Shown here: piece by piece, positions 1 to 6,753 of the stretch | How positions within the stretch are numbered: position 1 is the stretch's first letter | How the letters are laid out: each line of letters begins with the position of its first letter | NCBI GenBank assembly: GCA_964565715.1 | Contig: CAZMGG010000140.1 | Location: 1 to 14,244 of the forward strand | Origin: CAZMGG01 sp964565715 | Lineage (GTDB): Bacteria > Planctomycetota > UBA1135 > UBA2386 | Direction of reading: 5' to 3' | Length of the DNA stretch: 14,244 nt | The notes under the pieces: generated by a model | What the model was told of the DNA's origin: nothing | The model's database searches: none | What the model saw: only the letters and a program-made list of their open reading frames with translations | Position numbers and translations under genes: made by a program

Positions 1-51
1 CACCCAGGCCAGCACCTCCAGCCCGCGCCGCCTGGCCTCGGCGCCGGACAT
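1..51 (-). CDS. Possible 5' end of an unidentified gene, cut by the left edge
   Basis: An open frame reads leftwards from an ATG at 51 (MSGAEARRRGLEVLAWV) and leaves the window. The codons after this ATG almost all end in G or C, as in the real genes here. The gene would follow aat on the same strand after a gap of about 93 bases. A second in-frame ATG at 75 would add MHPSARAL, but its codons are less biased. Neither start has a good Shine-Dalgarno sequence; a GGAG lies about 14-16 bases before the ATG at 75. Seventeen residues are too few to name a family. The mirror-image plus-strand frame ends at a TGA near 64 and looks less gene-like. Confidence 0.33.
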   Translation of the reverse strand, partial: MSGAEARRRGLEVLAWV

Positions 52-144
52 CAGCGCACGAGCTGAGGGGTGCATGTCCGTCGCCGATCTACTCCGATCG
101 CATGACGACGCGAGACCGGCCGAGCGTGACCGCCGACAAGGCGC

Positions 145-846
145 TCACGCCACCGTCGGCGTCAGCCCGCGCAGATCAACCTTCCGCTCGCGCACCCGGG
201 CAACCTCCGCCAGGTAGTCGGCGCGCCGGATCTCCCGGGCGCCCATGCGGCCCAGGTGGCCGGTGACGAACTGCACGTCGAACAGCTCGATGCCGGCCGC
301 GAACAGCGAGCGCACCAGCGCCACCAGCGCCACCTTCGACAGGTCGGTGACGCGGTGGAACATCGACTCGGCGGCGAACAGTGCGCCCCGCTGCACGCCG
401 TAGATGCCCGCCGCCAGTTCGTCGCCCTGCCACACCTCCAGGCTGTGGGCGTGGCCGCGCCGGTGCAGCCGTTCGTAGGCGTCGACCATCTCCGGGATGA
501 CCCAGGTCCCCTCGGCGCGCTGCTGGCCGCACGCCACCATCACCTGTCGGAAGCTGCGGTTCCAGGTCAGCGCGAAGCCGCCGCGGCGGATGCTGCGGCC
601 GAGGCTGCGGCTCACGTGCAGGTGCTCGGGATCGAGGATGGCGCGCGGGTCCGGGCTCCACCACATCGGCAGGATGCCTTCCTCGTACCACGGGAAGATG
701 CCGCTGCCGTAGGCCAGCAGCAGGCGCTCCACCGACAGATCGCCGCCCACCGCGACGAGGCCGTCGCGGTCGAACAGGCGTGGGTCGGGGAAGCTCAGCG
801 GCGCGCGCTCGGCGAGGAACGCCGGCGGCCGGTGCGGGCGGCGCAT
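145..846 (-). CDS. aat: Leucyl/phenylalanyl-tRNA--protein transferase (Aat)
   Basis: The 233-residue product matches the usual length of Aat (E. coli about 234). Aat is the cytoplasmic enzyme that moves Leu or Phe from aminoacyl-tRNA to N-terminal Lys/Arg of proteins, marking them for ClpS/ClpAP in the bacterial N-degron pathway. Family motifs run in order: GGDLS (34-38), GIFPWY (49-54), WWSPDPRA (62-69), EGTWV (112-116), HAHSLEVW (132-139), ESMFHR (160-165) and FDVQFVTGHLGRMGA (189-203). Glu160 and Asp190 correspond to the residues tied to catalysis in E. coli (Glu156, Asp186). The ATG at 846 lies 7 bases after the stop of the upstream coiled-coil gene, and a GGGGGTGA stretch in that gene's end can act as ribosome binding site. 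No clpS or clpA is visible in the window. Identification is secure; the link to the pilus-like genes upstream is only positional. Confidence 0.96.
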   Translation of the reverse strand: MRRPHRPPAFLAERAPLSFPDPRLFDRDGLVAVGGDLSVERLLLAYGSGIFPWYEEGILPMWWSPDPRAILDPEHLHVSRSLGRSIRRGGFALTWNRSFRQVMVACGQQRAEGTWVIPEMVDAYERLHRRGHAHSLEVWQGDELAAGIYGVQRGALFAAESMFHRVTDLSKVALVALVRSLFAAGIELFDVQFVTGHLGRMGAREIRRADYLAEVARVRERKVDLRGLTPTVA

Positions 847-853
847 GCTGCCG

Positions 854-1942
854 TCACCCCCGTTCCTTCCACCGCCGCAGCGCGGTGTTCTGGTCCTCGC
901 GGTTGCCCAGTTCGAGGAACTCGACGTGCCCGTCCGGCAGGTGCCGGAAGTACACCCGCAACCCCAGCGCCGCCCGCAGGCTCCACAGCTCCTGGCCCAT
1001 CAGCTGCTTCACCTCGAGGCCCGGATAGCCATAGCCGTGGCTGCAGAACAGCAGGATCGCGTGCACCGCCCGCTCGACGCTCTTGCGGTCCTTGTCCTGC
1101 AGCGAGCGGTAGAACGTGTCGGCGAAGTGCGGCACCAGCACGCGCTTGTCCGGGGCCGGCGGCAGCGCGTCCTGGGCCTTGCGCCGGCGCTTGCCCTTCG
1201 GCACCAGTTCCTCCAGCTCCTTCAGATCGTCCTCCAGCTCGCGGATCCGGCTCTGGTAGACCGCCTGCTGCCGGCGCAGCGCCGCATCGGTCTCCTCGTA
1301 GCCGAGCAGCTGCTGCTGCAGGCTGCGCAACTGCCGGTCCAGCGCCTCCAGCGCCGGGCCCTGGTCGGCGGGCTTGTCGGGCCGCTGCCGCAGCCGCGCC
1401 AGCTCGGCGCGCAGGACCTGCGCCTCCGACTCCAGCCGCTCGGCCCGCTGGCGCTGCTCGGACTCCCGCTCGGTGGCGCGGGTGCGACCCTTCTCGGCCT
1501 TGGCCAGGTCCTGGCCGAGCCGGTCGCGTTCGGCCTGGGCCTTGCCGAGGTCCCGGCGCAGGCCGTCGCGCTCGGCCATCAGCTCGGCTGCCGCGGCCGC
1601 CCGACCCTCGTCCGGGGCAACCGGGCCGTCGGTCGGAGGCTCACCGTCGCCGGCACCGTCCTCCGCCGCGGCCGGCGCCGCCGCGCGGGCGTCGCGGACC
1701 AGCAGGCCCAGCACCCGGTCGAGCCGCTGGCTGTCCTTCAGCTCGGCCAGCAGCGGCGCCAGCACGTGGGCCGGCGCCTTCTCGATCCGGAAGCCCTTCG
1801 GGCTGAGGCCGAACTCGCGGCAGAGCGCCCGCAGCTCGCGCAACGGCACCAGGCCCTCGAGCAGCAGCGCCAGGGGCACCTGGCCGCCGCCGGCCAGCGC
1901 CTTCTCCGCCAGCTTGCGGAGGAGCAGGGGCGCGGCGCTCAC
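854..1942 (-). CDS. Coiled-coil protein with RelE/ParE-like C-terminal domain
   Basis: A 362-residue cytoplasmic protein in three parts, with no signal peptide or membrane segment. Residues 1-85 form an unrecognised helical domain (LRELRALCREFGLSP, then LAELKDSQRLDRVLGLL). Residues 86-115 are an Ala/Pro/acidic linker. Residues about 116-248 are a long charged coiled coil rich in Glu, Arg, Gln and Leu, followed by a basic patch GKRRRK (250-255). Residues 268-362 have the spacing of a RelE/ParE fold: a helical pair (FADTFYRSLQDKDRKSVERAVHAI), then strands around LWSLRAALGLRVYF and VEFLELGNR. RelE-family domains are usually stand-alone mRNA interferases or gyrase poisons paired with an antitoxin. 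Here the domain sits at the end of a large protein with no small antitoxin gene beside it. The start is GTG at 1942, preceded by GGGTGA; TAG at 1997-1999 closes the frame upstream. The gene is clearly real; the RelE-like call is a pattern reading and the function is unknown. Confidence 0.82.
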   Translation of the reverse strand: MSAAPLLLRKLAEKALAGGGQVPLALLLEGLVPLRELRALCREFGLSPKGFRIEKAPAHVLAPLLAELKDSQRLDRVLGLLVRDARAAAPAAAEDGAGDGEPPTDGPVAPDEGRAAAAAELMAERDGLRRDLGKAQAERDRLGQDLAKAEKGRTRATERESEQRQRAERLESEAQVLRAELARLRQRPDKPADQGPALEALDRQLRSLQQQLLGYEETDAALRRQQAVYQSRIRELEDDLKELEELVPKGKRRRKAQDALPPAPDKRVLVPHFADTFYRSLQDKDRKSVERAVHAILLFCSHGYGYPGLEVKQLMGQELWSLRAALGLRVYFRHLPDGHVEFLELGNREDQNTALRRWKERG

Positions 1943-2019
1943 GCCGTCACCCGCGAGGCCAGACCCGGATCCGCGATCATCGACACCGCGGAGAATCTAC
2001 CGGCCCCGGGGGGACGGAG

Positions 2020-2499
2020 CTACGCGCGCCGCACGGGTCGCGGCGGGTCGCCGTAGAGCGGCGTCACCGGCATCCCCTTCATCTCCTGCTCGTCGAGCAG
2101 ACGCTCGCGGCGTTCCAGCTCCTCGCCGGACAGGGCGGCGCGCGGGTGCCAGGAACGCCAGACCACGTACTCGACGGCGTCGATCGGGGCGGCCAGCAGC
2201 ACGCCGGCGCGCCACAGCACGAACGACGGGAACAGGAAGATCGACAGGGGGTCCCGGGTCTCCTTGTCCTGGGTGCGGTAGACGACCCAGGTCGCCGGCA
2301 GCGCCATCACGTCCAACGGGATGCCGACCGCGAAGCCGACGACGCCGCCGAAGGTGGCCGGCACCTGGGTGAACGGCGTGCGGCCCTTGGCGGGATCGGT
2401 CAGCTCGTCGGTGTAGGTGACGAGCTGGGTGCAACCCGCGCCCGCCAGCAGGACCAGCGGCGCGAGCCAACCTGCCGATCGCCGCCGGCCGCGGCTCAC
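2020..2499 (-). CDS. Small predicted lipoprotein, unknown function
   Basis: This 159-residue protein begins RGRRRSAGWLAPLVLLAGAGC: basic residues, a short hydrophobic stretch and a lipobox whose Cys23 would be lipidated after signal peptidase II cleavage. The mature part has two hydrophobic stretches, GGVVGFAVGIPLDVMALPAT (51-70) and IFLFPSFVLWRAGVLLAAPI (87-106). It ends with a charged helix (SGEELERRERLLDEQEMKG, 124-142) and a Pro-rich tail. The GPLD-like pattern of a Gly-Ile-Pro-Leu-Asp followed by ALPAT loosely recalls YceK-type small lipoproteins, but this is not firm. The GTG start at 2499 overlaps the TGA of the PilO-like gene as GTGA, so the two are probably translationally coupled. 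A pilus module would often have the lipoprotein PilP in this place, but I see no PilP features; it may be an unrelated or replacing partner. Confidence 0.85.
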   Translation of the reverse strand: MSRGRRRSAGWLAPLVLLAGAGCTQLVTYTDELTDPAKGRTPFTQVPATFGGVVGFAVGIPLDVMALPATWVVYRTQDKETRDPLSIFLFPSFVLWRAGVLLAAPIDAVEYVVWRSWHPRAALSGEELERRERLLDEQEMKGMPVTPLYGDPPRPVRRA

Positions 2500-3095
2500 C
2501 GTTCCTTGCCCGGCGTGCGGCGGGCGAACTTCATCTTCTTGACGATCCACTCGTCGGCCAGCTCCAGCGGCGGCGTCTGGAACGTCGACAGGCGGCGCTC
2601 CTCGGTGGCGTTCACGATCTCCAGGCTGCGCAGCTTCCAGATCTGCTGCTCGCTGTTGAACAGCACCGCGAACAGGTAGTCGCGGGTGAGCTTGAAGTCG
2701 GTGCGCCCGCTGCCGGGCTTGCCGAACAGGATGTCGACCTCGATGTCGTTCACCCGCTGGCCGCGACCGATGGTGGAGGGCTGCTCGGTGAGCGGCGAGA
2801 AGCTGAAGTCGTCGCGGCTGATGCCGCCACCGCGGGCCGAGGCCATGAGCTGTCGCTCGAAGTACTCGCTGGCGTTCTGCGCCTGCTGGGCCCGGGTGTC
2901 GTTGGTGACCACGGTCTCCATCTGCTTCTGCAGGGAGCCGATCTCCTCGATGAGCCGGGGCGCCTCGTTCAGCGCCTTCTTCGCCTCGTCGATCCTGCCC
3001 TGCAACCACCAGCCCCAGCCGCCGGCCGCCGGCAGCAGGAGCAGCGAGGCCAGGATGATGCCCTTGTAGAGGTCCATGCCGGCGAGAGCCTTCAT
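2496..3095 (-). CDS. PilO/GspM-like inner-membrane protein
   Basis: A 199-residue bitopic protein. It has a short cytoplasmic N-terminus (MKALAGMDLYKG), one membrane segment (residues 13-31), a periplasmic coiled coil (32-85, GRIDEAKKALNEAPRLIEEI onwards), and then an alpha/beta region. That region contains NDIEVDILFG (116-125) and the helix-strand stretch DYLFAVLFNSEQQIWKLRSLEIVNA (139-163). This layout and its place directly after a PilM-PilN-like gene match PilO or GspM, which line the periplasmic side of type IV pilus and type II secretion platforms and dimerise with PilN/GspL. The ATG at 3095 overlaps the PilMN stop as ATGA, and the stop overlaps the lipoprotein start as GTGA. Sequence alone does not decide between PilO, GspM or a divergent relative. 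Confidence 0.8.
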   Translation of the reverse strand: MKALAGMDLYKGIILASLLLLPAAGGWGWWLQGRIDEAKKALNEAPRLIEEIGSLQKQMETVVTNDTRAQQAQNASEYFERQLMASARGGGISRDDFSFSPLTEQPSTIGRGQRVNDIEVDILFGKPGSGRTDFKLTRDYLFAVLFNSEQQIWKLRSLEIVNATEERRLSTFQTPPLELADEWIVKKMKFARRTPGKER

Positions 3096-5122
3096 CGTCC
3101 CTCCTCCTGGCCGGCCGAGGCCAGCGTGCCGCGGTCGAGGCCCGGGCGGACGTCGGCGGCGCCGATCTTGGCCGGGCCGGGGGTGCCGGTGAACGGCATG
3201 AACTGGTCCTTGATCAGGATCCGCATCTCGAAGTAGGCGCCCTCGACGCCCTCCTTGTCGCCATCCATGAACCGTCGCTCGCGCGAGGCATCGTCGTACT
3301 TCTCGAACGGCGAGTCCGGCCGCTGGCATTCGTCGAGGATCGCCTGGCGCACGATGCCCTGCCGCTGGCGGAAGTCGCTGCCGCGGAACGCCACGGTGAA
3401 CTTGAGCCAGCGGCCGCCCTTGGTCGCCGGCATGTTCAGCTCGATGCGGGTCAGCAGGTAGCGGCCCAGTTCGGTCTCGCGGGACTGCAGCATCTCGGCG
3501 AAGCGCACCAGCACGGCGAGGCCCGACTCCAGGTTGAGGTCCTCGAAGATGCCCGACTTCTTCTGCTCGGCGGTGACGCGCTCCCTGAGCCAGTTCCGCA
3601 CGATCCGGATGCGGTCCTTGACCTCGGCAGCGTTGACGTCCGCCATCAGCTTGTTGTAGTCGCGGCGGTCGACGTAGCGCGCGTCGGCGAACCAGCTGCC
3701 GTCGCGGGGCAGGATCGCGCTCATGGCGCCGTAGAAGCTGGTGCCCTTGCCGGCCGTGCCGCCGCCGACGTAGGTGCGGCCCAGCTCGTACTCGACGTTC
3801 TTCAGGTCGTTGTTGAGCTTGACGCCCCAGACCAGCACGGCGAACAGCGCCACCATGCAGAAGATCGCCAGCGGGAACTTCACGCGGTCGAAGCCGCGGG
3901 TGTAGGCCAGGTCCTCCTGCCGCAGGTTGAAGCCCTTCGGCCCGCCGAAGGCGCCGAGCGCGAGGCCCAGCGCCACGGCGATGCCGGGCCCGGCCTCGGC
4001 GGCCTCCTCCGGCGACAGGTCGTGCTGCACCTTGTCGAGCAGGTCGAGGGGACGCGCCTCGCAGCCGAACACCTCGCGCAGAGCCTCGGGGACCCCCTCG
4101 AGGCGGGCCGCGCCGCCGGTGAACCAGACCATCGACACCCGGCCGTGCTCGCCGGCGCTGGCCACGAAGCGCAGCAGCTCGCGACGCAGGCGCTGCAGGA
4201 AGTCGTCGGCCGCCTTCCGCACGTCGGCGGCGCGCACCCGCACCGTGGCGACCGCCGGCTGTGCCGCGCCGCCCTCGCCGGTCGCGGCCGCGTCGTCGGT
4301 GGCGACCGCGGTCGCGGTCGAGGCCACGTCCTGGTCGCTGCCCGAACGCAGGGCCGCCCAGGCGGCGGCGTCGGCGCCGTCCAGGGCCACGCCATGGCTG
4401 CGGACCAGGTCCTCGGCCAGGGCCAGGCTGCCCAGCCGCAGCGTGCGCATGTCCACCAGCTGTTCACCTTCGACCAGCAGCACGCGGGTGCTGCGGGCGC
4501 CGAGGTCGAGCACCGCGGTGCGCGGGGCGGCGCCGCCGGCGGTGGTGGCCACCGCCGCGTCGGCGGGTTGGGCCGCATCGGCCCCGTCGCCGGCCGCCGG
4601 CGCCGCGAAGGCGCCGTACCAGTGCGCCGCCCGGTAGAGGGCCATGGTGTCCAGGTCCACCACCTCGGGCTCGATGCCGGCGCCGGCCAGCGCGTCGAGC
4701 TGGGCCTTGAGGCCGGCCTTCGGCACCGCCGCCACCAGCACCCGCGTGCCCTCGGCGGAGGTCGACACGGTGTGGAAGTCCACCACCATGTCGTCGACGC
4801 TGTGGCTGTGGATCTCGCCCTCGACCTCGGACTTGACCACCTTGCGCACCGCGTCGGCGCCGCTGAAGGGCAGGTCGAGGGTGCGCAGCACGGCCTCGCG
4901 GCACGGGTGGCCGAGCCGGGAGTCGGCGCCGCTGATGCGGACATCGTGCAGGGCCGCCTTGGCCGCCGCCGCCACCGCCTCGGCCCGCGCGGTACCAGCG
5001 CCGCCGTCGGCGGGGTAGGCGGTGTGGCAGAGCTTCGTCAGCCGGACCTTCTTGTACGAACCGTCGATCTCGACGGCCTTCACCGCCGACTCGCCCAGAT
5101 CGATTCCTACCGACTTCGCCAT
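3092..5122 (-). CDS. Fused PilM-PilN (GspL-like) actin-fold membrane protein
   Basis: This 676-residue protein joins a cytoplasmic actin-like ATPase domain to a membrane-anchored periplasmic domain. Residues 1-395 look like PilM: GIDLGESAVKAVEI (6-19) is the phosphate-1 loop, AVLDLGARSTRVLLVEG (203-219) the phosphate-2 loop, and FTGGAARLEGVPEAL (334-348) the adenosine motif. Two Ala/Asp-rich inserts (about 171-200 and 258-295) interrupt the fold. After KGFNLR (396-401), which resembles the PilN opening, comes one membrane segment (about 415-434). A periplasmic part of about 240 residues follows, including LLTRIELNMP and RWLKFTVAF. PilM (about 350 residues) and PilN (about 200) are normally separate; the joined form resembles GspL of type II secretion. 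The ATG at 5122 has GAGG five bases upstream. It overlaps the PilO-like gene by ATGA. No PilB/PilT ATPase, PilC, pilin or secretin gene is in view. Confidence 0.88.
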   Translation of the reverse strand: MAKSVGIDLGESAVKAVEIDGSYKKVRLTKLCHTAYPADGGAGTARAEAVAAAAKAALHDVRISGADSRLGHPCREAVLRTLDLPFSGADAVRKVVKSEVEGEIHSHSVDDMVVDFHTVSTSAEGTRVLVAAVPKAGLKAQLDALAGAGIEPEVVDLDTMALYRAAHWYGAFAAPAAGDGADAAQPADAAVATTAGGAAPRTAVLDLGARSTRVLLVEGEQLVDMRTLRLGSLALAEDLVRSHGVALDGADAAAWAALRSGSDQDVASTATAVATDDAAATGEGGAAQPAVATVRVRAADVRKAADDFLQRLRRELLRFVASAGEHGRVSMVWFTGGAARLEGVPEALREVFGCEARPLDLLDKVQHDLSPEEAAEAGPGIAVALGLALGAFGGPKGFNLRQEDLAYTRGFDRVKFPLAIFCMVALFAVLVWGVKLNNDLKNVEYELGRTYVGGGTAGKGTSFYGAMSAILPRDGSWFADARYVDRRDYNKLMADVNAAEVKDRIRIVRNWLRERVTAEQKKSGIFEDLNLESGLAVLVRFAEMLQSRETELGRYLLTRIELNMPATKGGRWLKFTVAFRGSDFRQRQGIVRQAILDECQRPDSPFEKYDDASRERRFMDGDKEGVEGAYFEMRILIKDQFMPFTGTPGPAKIGAADVRPGLDRGTLASAGQEEGR

Positions 5123-5177
5123 CGTTGCCTCGGGTTCCTGACTTCGGGTTCGTTGCTCATCGCGCGCGCGGGGGCGC

Positions 5178-5555
5178 TCAGCGGCCGGCTCCGCCGGCGA
5201 CCTCGCGGTCGAAACGGGCCAGCTGTTCGGGCTTGAGGAGACGCCGGATGCGCTCCTCCTCCCACCGCCGCGCGGTGCGGATCTGGCTCTGCAGGGCGGC
5301 CGGCAGCAGTTCGAACTGCGCGCCGCGCAGGACCGCCAGCTCGTCCGCCACGCGCTTCTGCACGACGATCCGCAGCAGCCGTTCCTGTTCGCGATCGAGC
5401 CCGTAGTCCTGGGCCAGGCGGCGCACGTAGACCTCGGTGGGGTCGGCGGGGGCGCCGGACCCGGCGAGGGCCGCGAGCGCGGGCGGGAGCAACCATCCGA
5501 CGGTCATGCCGGCGGCGAAGCATCCCAGAGCCGCCCAGAGAATCCAGCGTCGCAC
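5178..5555 (-). CDS. Membrane-anchored Spy/LTXXQ-like helical protein
   Basis: A 125-residue protein with one N-terminal membrane anchor or uncleaved signal (residues 4-30, RRWILWAALGCFAAG then WLLPPALAAL) and a helical extracytoplasmic part. That part starts YGLDREQERLLRIVV and ends LLKPEQLARFDRE. The two L-x-x-Q/E-type signatures around long charged helices (51-75 and 92-118) resemble the Spy/CpxP and 'heavy-metal sensor' families, many of which lie next to ECF sigma and anti-sigma genes and sense envelope state. I chose the GTG at 5555, four bases after the anti-sigma stop, because GGTGATC just before it matches the 16S 3' end. An in-frame ATG at 5600 would overlap the anti-sigma gene by 41 bases and add a polar tail before the anchor. 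The family call is by pattern and is tentative. Confidence 0.75.
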   Translation of the reverse strand: MRRWILWAALGCFAAGMTVGWLLPPALAALAGSGAPADPTEVYVRRLAQDYGLDREQERLLRIVVQKRVADELAVLRGAQFELLPAALQSQIRTARRWEEERIRRLLKPEQLARFDREVAGGAGR

Positions 5556-5559
5556 CGGA

Positions 5560-6066
5560 TCACCGCCGCTCGACCGGCGCGCCGGCCCGGATGAGGGCAT
5601 CGAGCCGCTCGATCTCCCGTTCGGACGTCACCGGATCCGCCAGCAGTTCCGCCGGCGTGCGGAAGGTCCGCGACCAGGTGTGCAGCAGCAGGGCCGCCAC
5701 CGCCACCGCCGCCGCGATCAGCAGGATGCGCCGGCAGAGCCGGATCGTGTCGTCGTCGCCCTGCTGCGCCCGCGACCGGGCGCCGAGCGCGTCGGCCCGC
5801 ACCGCCGCCAGCACGCCACCGGTGAAGCCGGCGGGCGCCGGGCCCCGCCAGCCGGTGCGGTCGCGACCGGCGGCGAACGCGGCGCGCAGGCCTGCCAGCC
5901 CGGTGCGGGCCTCGGCCAGGGCGGGCTCCGCCTGCAGGCGCTGCTCGAACGCGGCCCGCTCCGCCGGCGGCAGCTCGCCATCGACGAAGCGCTGCAGCAG
6001 GAGCTGGTCGGCGGACTCGAGGCGGGCGGCCGGCCCGGTGCGGGGGTCGTGATCGTCGCGGTTCAT
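5560..6066 (-). CDS. Putative single-pass anti-sigma factor
   Basis: A 168-residue protein whose ATG overlaps the sigma-factor stop as ATGA, the standard arrangement for a cognate anti-sigma factor. Residues 20-66 (QLLLQRFVDGELPPAERAAFEQRL, here in part) match the N-terminal anti-sigma-domain pattern L..ylDGeLs..er..fe..L. One membrane segment follows (about 112-129), then a periplasmic tail of about 40 residues (TPAELLADPVTSEREIERLD). The usual zinc motif H-x3-C-x2-C is absent; the only cysteine is Cys111 at the membrane edge, so this would be a zinc-free ASD. It would hold the sigma factor at the inner membrane until an envelope signal releases it. The Spy-like gene next to it may be its sensor partner (inference). 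Confidence 0.83.
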   Translation of the reverse strand: MNRDDHDPRTGPAARLESADQLLLQRFVDGELPPAERAAFEQRLQAEPALAEARTGLAGLRAAFAAGRDRTGWRGPAPAGFTGGVLAAVRADALGARSRAQQGDDDTIRLCRRILLIAAAVAVAALLLHTWSRTFRTPAELLADPVTSEREIERLDALIRAGAPVERR

Positions 6067-6692
6067 CGGGCGCCTCCTCGGGCGATCGGCACCAGTTCGG
6101 GATACATCCGCTCGAGGGCTTCCTTGAAGCGCTGGCGGGCGCGGAACAGCCGCGACTCCACGGTGCCCAGGTTCAGCTCGAGCACCTCGGCCAGCTCGGT
6201 GTAGGACAGGTCCTCGAACTCGCGCAGCACGAGGATGGTGCGGTACTTCTCCGGCAGCTTCTCCAGCACGAGCTGGGTGGCGCGGGCGAGGTCATCGCGG
6301 TGCAGCGGCTGCAACGGGTCCTCGCCATCGCGGCGGCCATCGCCGTGGGCGAGGCTGCCCTGGGCCAGGACGGTCTCGTCCTCGACCAGCTGCAGCCGGC
6401 GGCGGCTGCGCCGCGACAGGTGGTCCGAGGCGGTGTTGACGGCGACCCGGTAGAGCCAGGTGAAAAAGGCCGAGTCCTGCTGGAAGGTGTGCAGCTTGCG
6501 GAACACCTTGAGGAACACCTCCTGGGCCAGGTCCTCGCACTCGGCGGCGTCGCGGCAGTAGCGGCCCAGCAGGCGGAAGACCCGGTCCTGGTAGCGGCCC
6601 ACCAGGGAGGCGAAGGCACTCTCGCTGCCCTCCAGGACGGCGGCGATCAGTTCGGCGTCAGGTGCTTCCGGACTGTGCTTCAAGGCGTGCAC
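6063..6692 (-). CDS. RNA polymerase ECF sigma factor (RpoE-like)
   Basis: A sigma-70 protein of about 209 residues with only regions 2 and 4, as in ECF factors. Region 2 covers about 27-97: FASLVGRYQDRVFRLLGRY, then CEDLAQEVFLKVFRKL and FFTWLYRVAVNTASDHLSRR, with the core-binding and -10 recognition helices. Region 4 covers about 143-192: LEKLPEKYRTILVLREFE, SYTELAEVLELNLGTVESRL and a basic recognition helix (FRARQRFKEAL). The linker is acidic and Gly-rich. I chose GTG at 6692, with AAGG five bases upstream. An ATG at 6791 is in frame but would overlap the end of ribBA and add a Pro/Arg-rich tail unlike the family. A TTG at 6683 is also possible. Its targets cannot be told from the window; self-activation of this operon is typical but no clear ECF promoter was recognised. 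Confidence 0.92.
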   Translation of the reverse strand: MHALKHSPEAPDAELIAAVLEGSESAFASLVGRYQDRVFRLLGRYCRDAAECEDLAQEVFLKVFRKLHTFQQDSAFFTWLYRVAVNTASDHLSRRSRRRLQLVEDETVLAQGSLAHGDGRRDGEDPLQPLHRDDLARATQLVLEKLPEKYRTILVLREFEDLSYTELAEVLELNLGTVESRLFRARQRFKEALERMYPELVPIARGGAR

Positions 6693-6715
6693 GGGGGCCT
6701 TGGAGGGGCGGTCGG

Positions 6716-6732
6716 GGCGGTTTCTTCCCGCC
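6716..6732 (-). other. GC hairpin between ribBA and the sigma gene
   Basis: A five-base perfect stem (GGCGG / CCGCC) with a seven-base purine loop (GAAGAAA as transcribed) lies in the 61-bp gap after the ribBA stop. There is no T-run after it on the minus strand, so it is not a convincing intrinsic terminator. It could be a 3' end structure of the ribBA message or part of the sigma leader. Short GC stems are frequent by chance at this base composition. Confidence 0.3.
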
Positions 6733-6753
6733 GCCTGCGAACGCGGGCGAGCC

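Noticed and set aside
139..152. GGCG/CGCC stem at the aat stop codon as a terminator
   Set aside because: The stem is only four base pairs and no T-run follows on the minus strand.
2004..2011. CCCCGGGG palindrome after the lipoprotein gene as a terminator
   Set aside because: It has no loop and no T-run; it is a chance palindrome at this GC content.
256..2056. Long plus-strand frames antisense to aat and the coiled-coil gene (516 and 403 codons)
   Set aside because: Composition is repetitive and Arg/Pro/Gln-rich; the minus-strand frames carry clear family motifs and proper operon spacing.
4022..5236. Plus-strand frame of 404 codons antisense to the PilMN gene
   Set aside because: His/Gly/Gln/Arg-rich shadow without motifs; the opposite strand has the PilM nucleotide-binding motifs.
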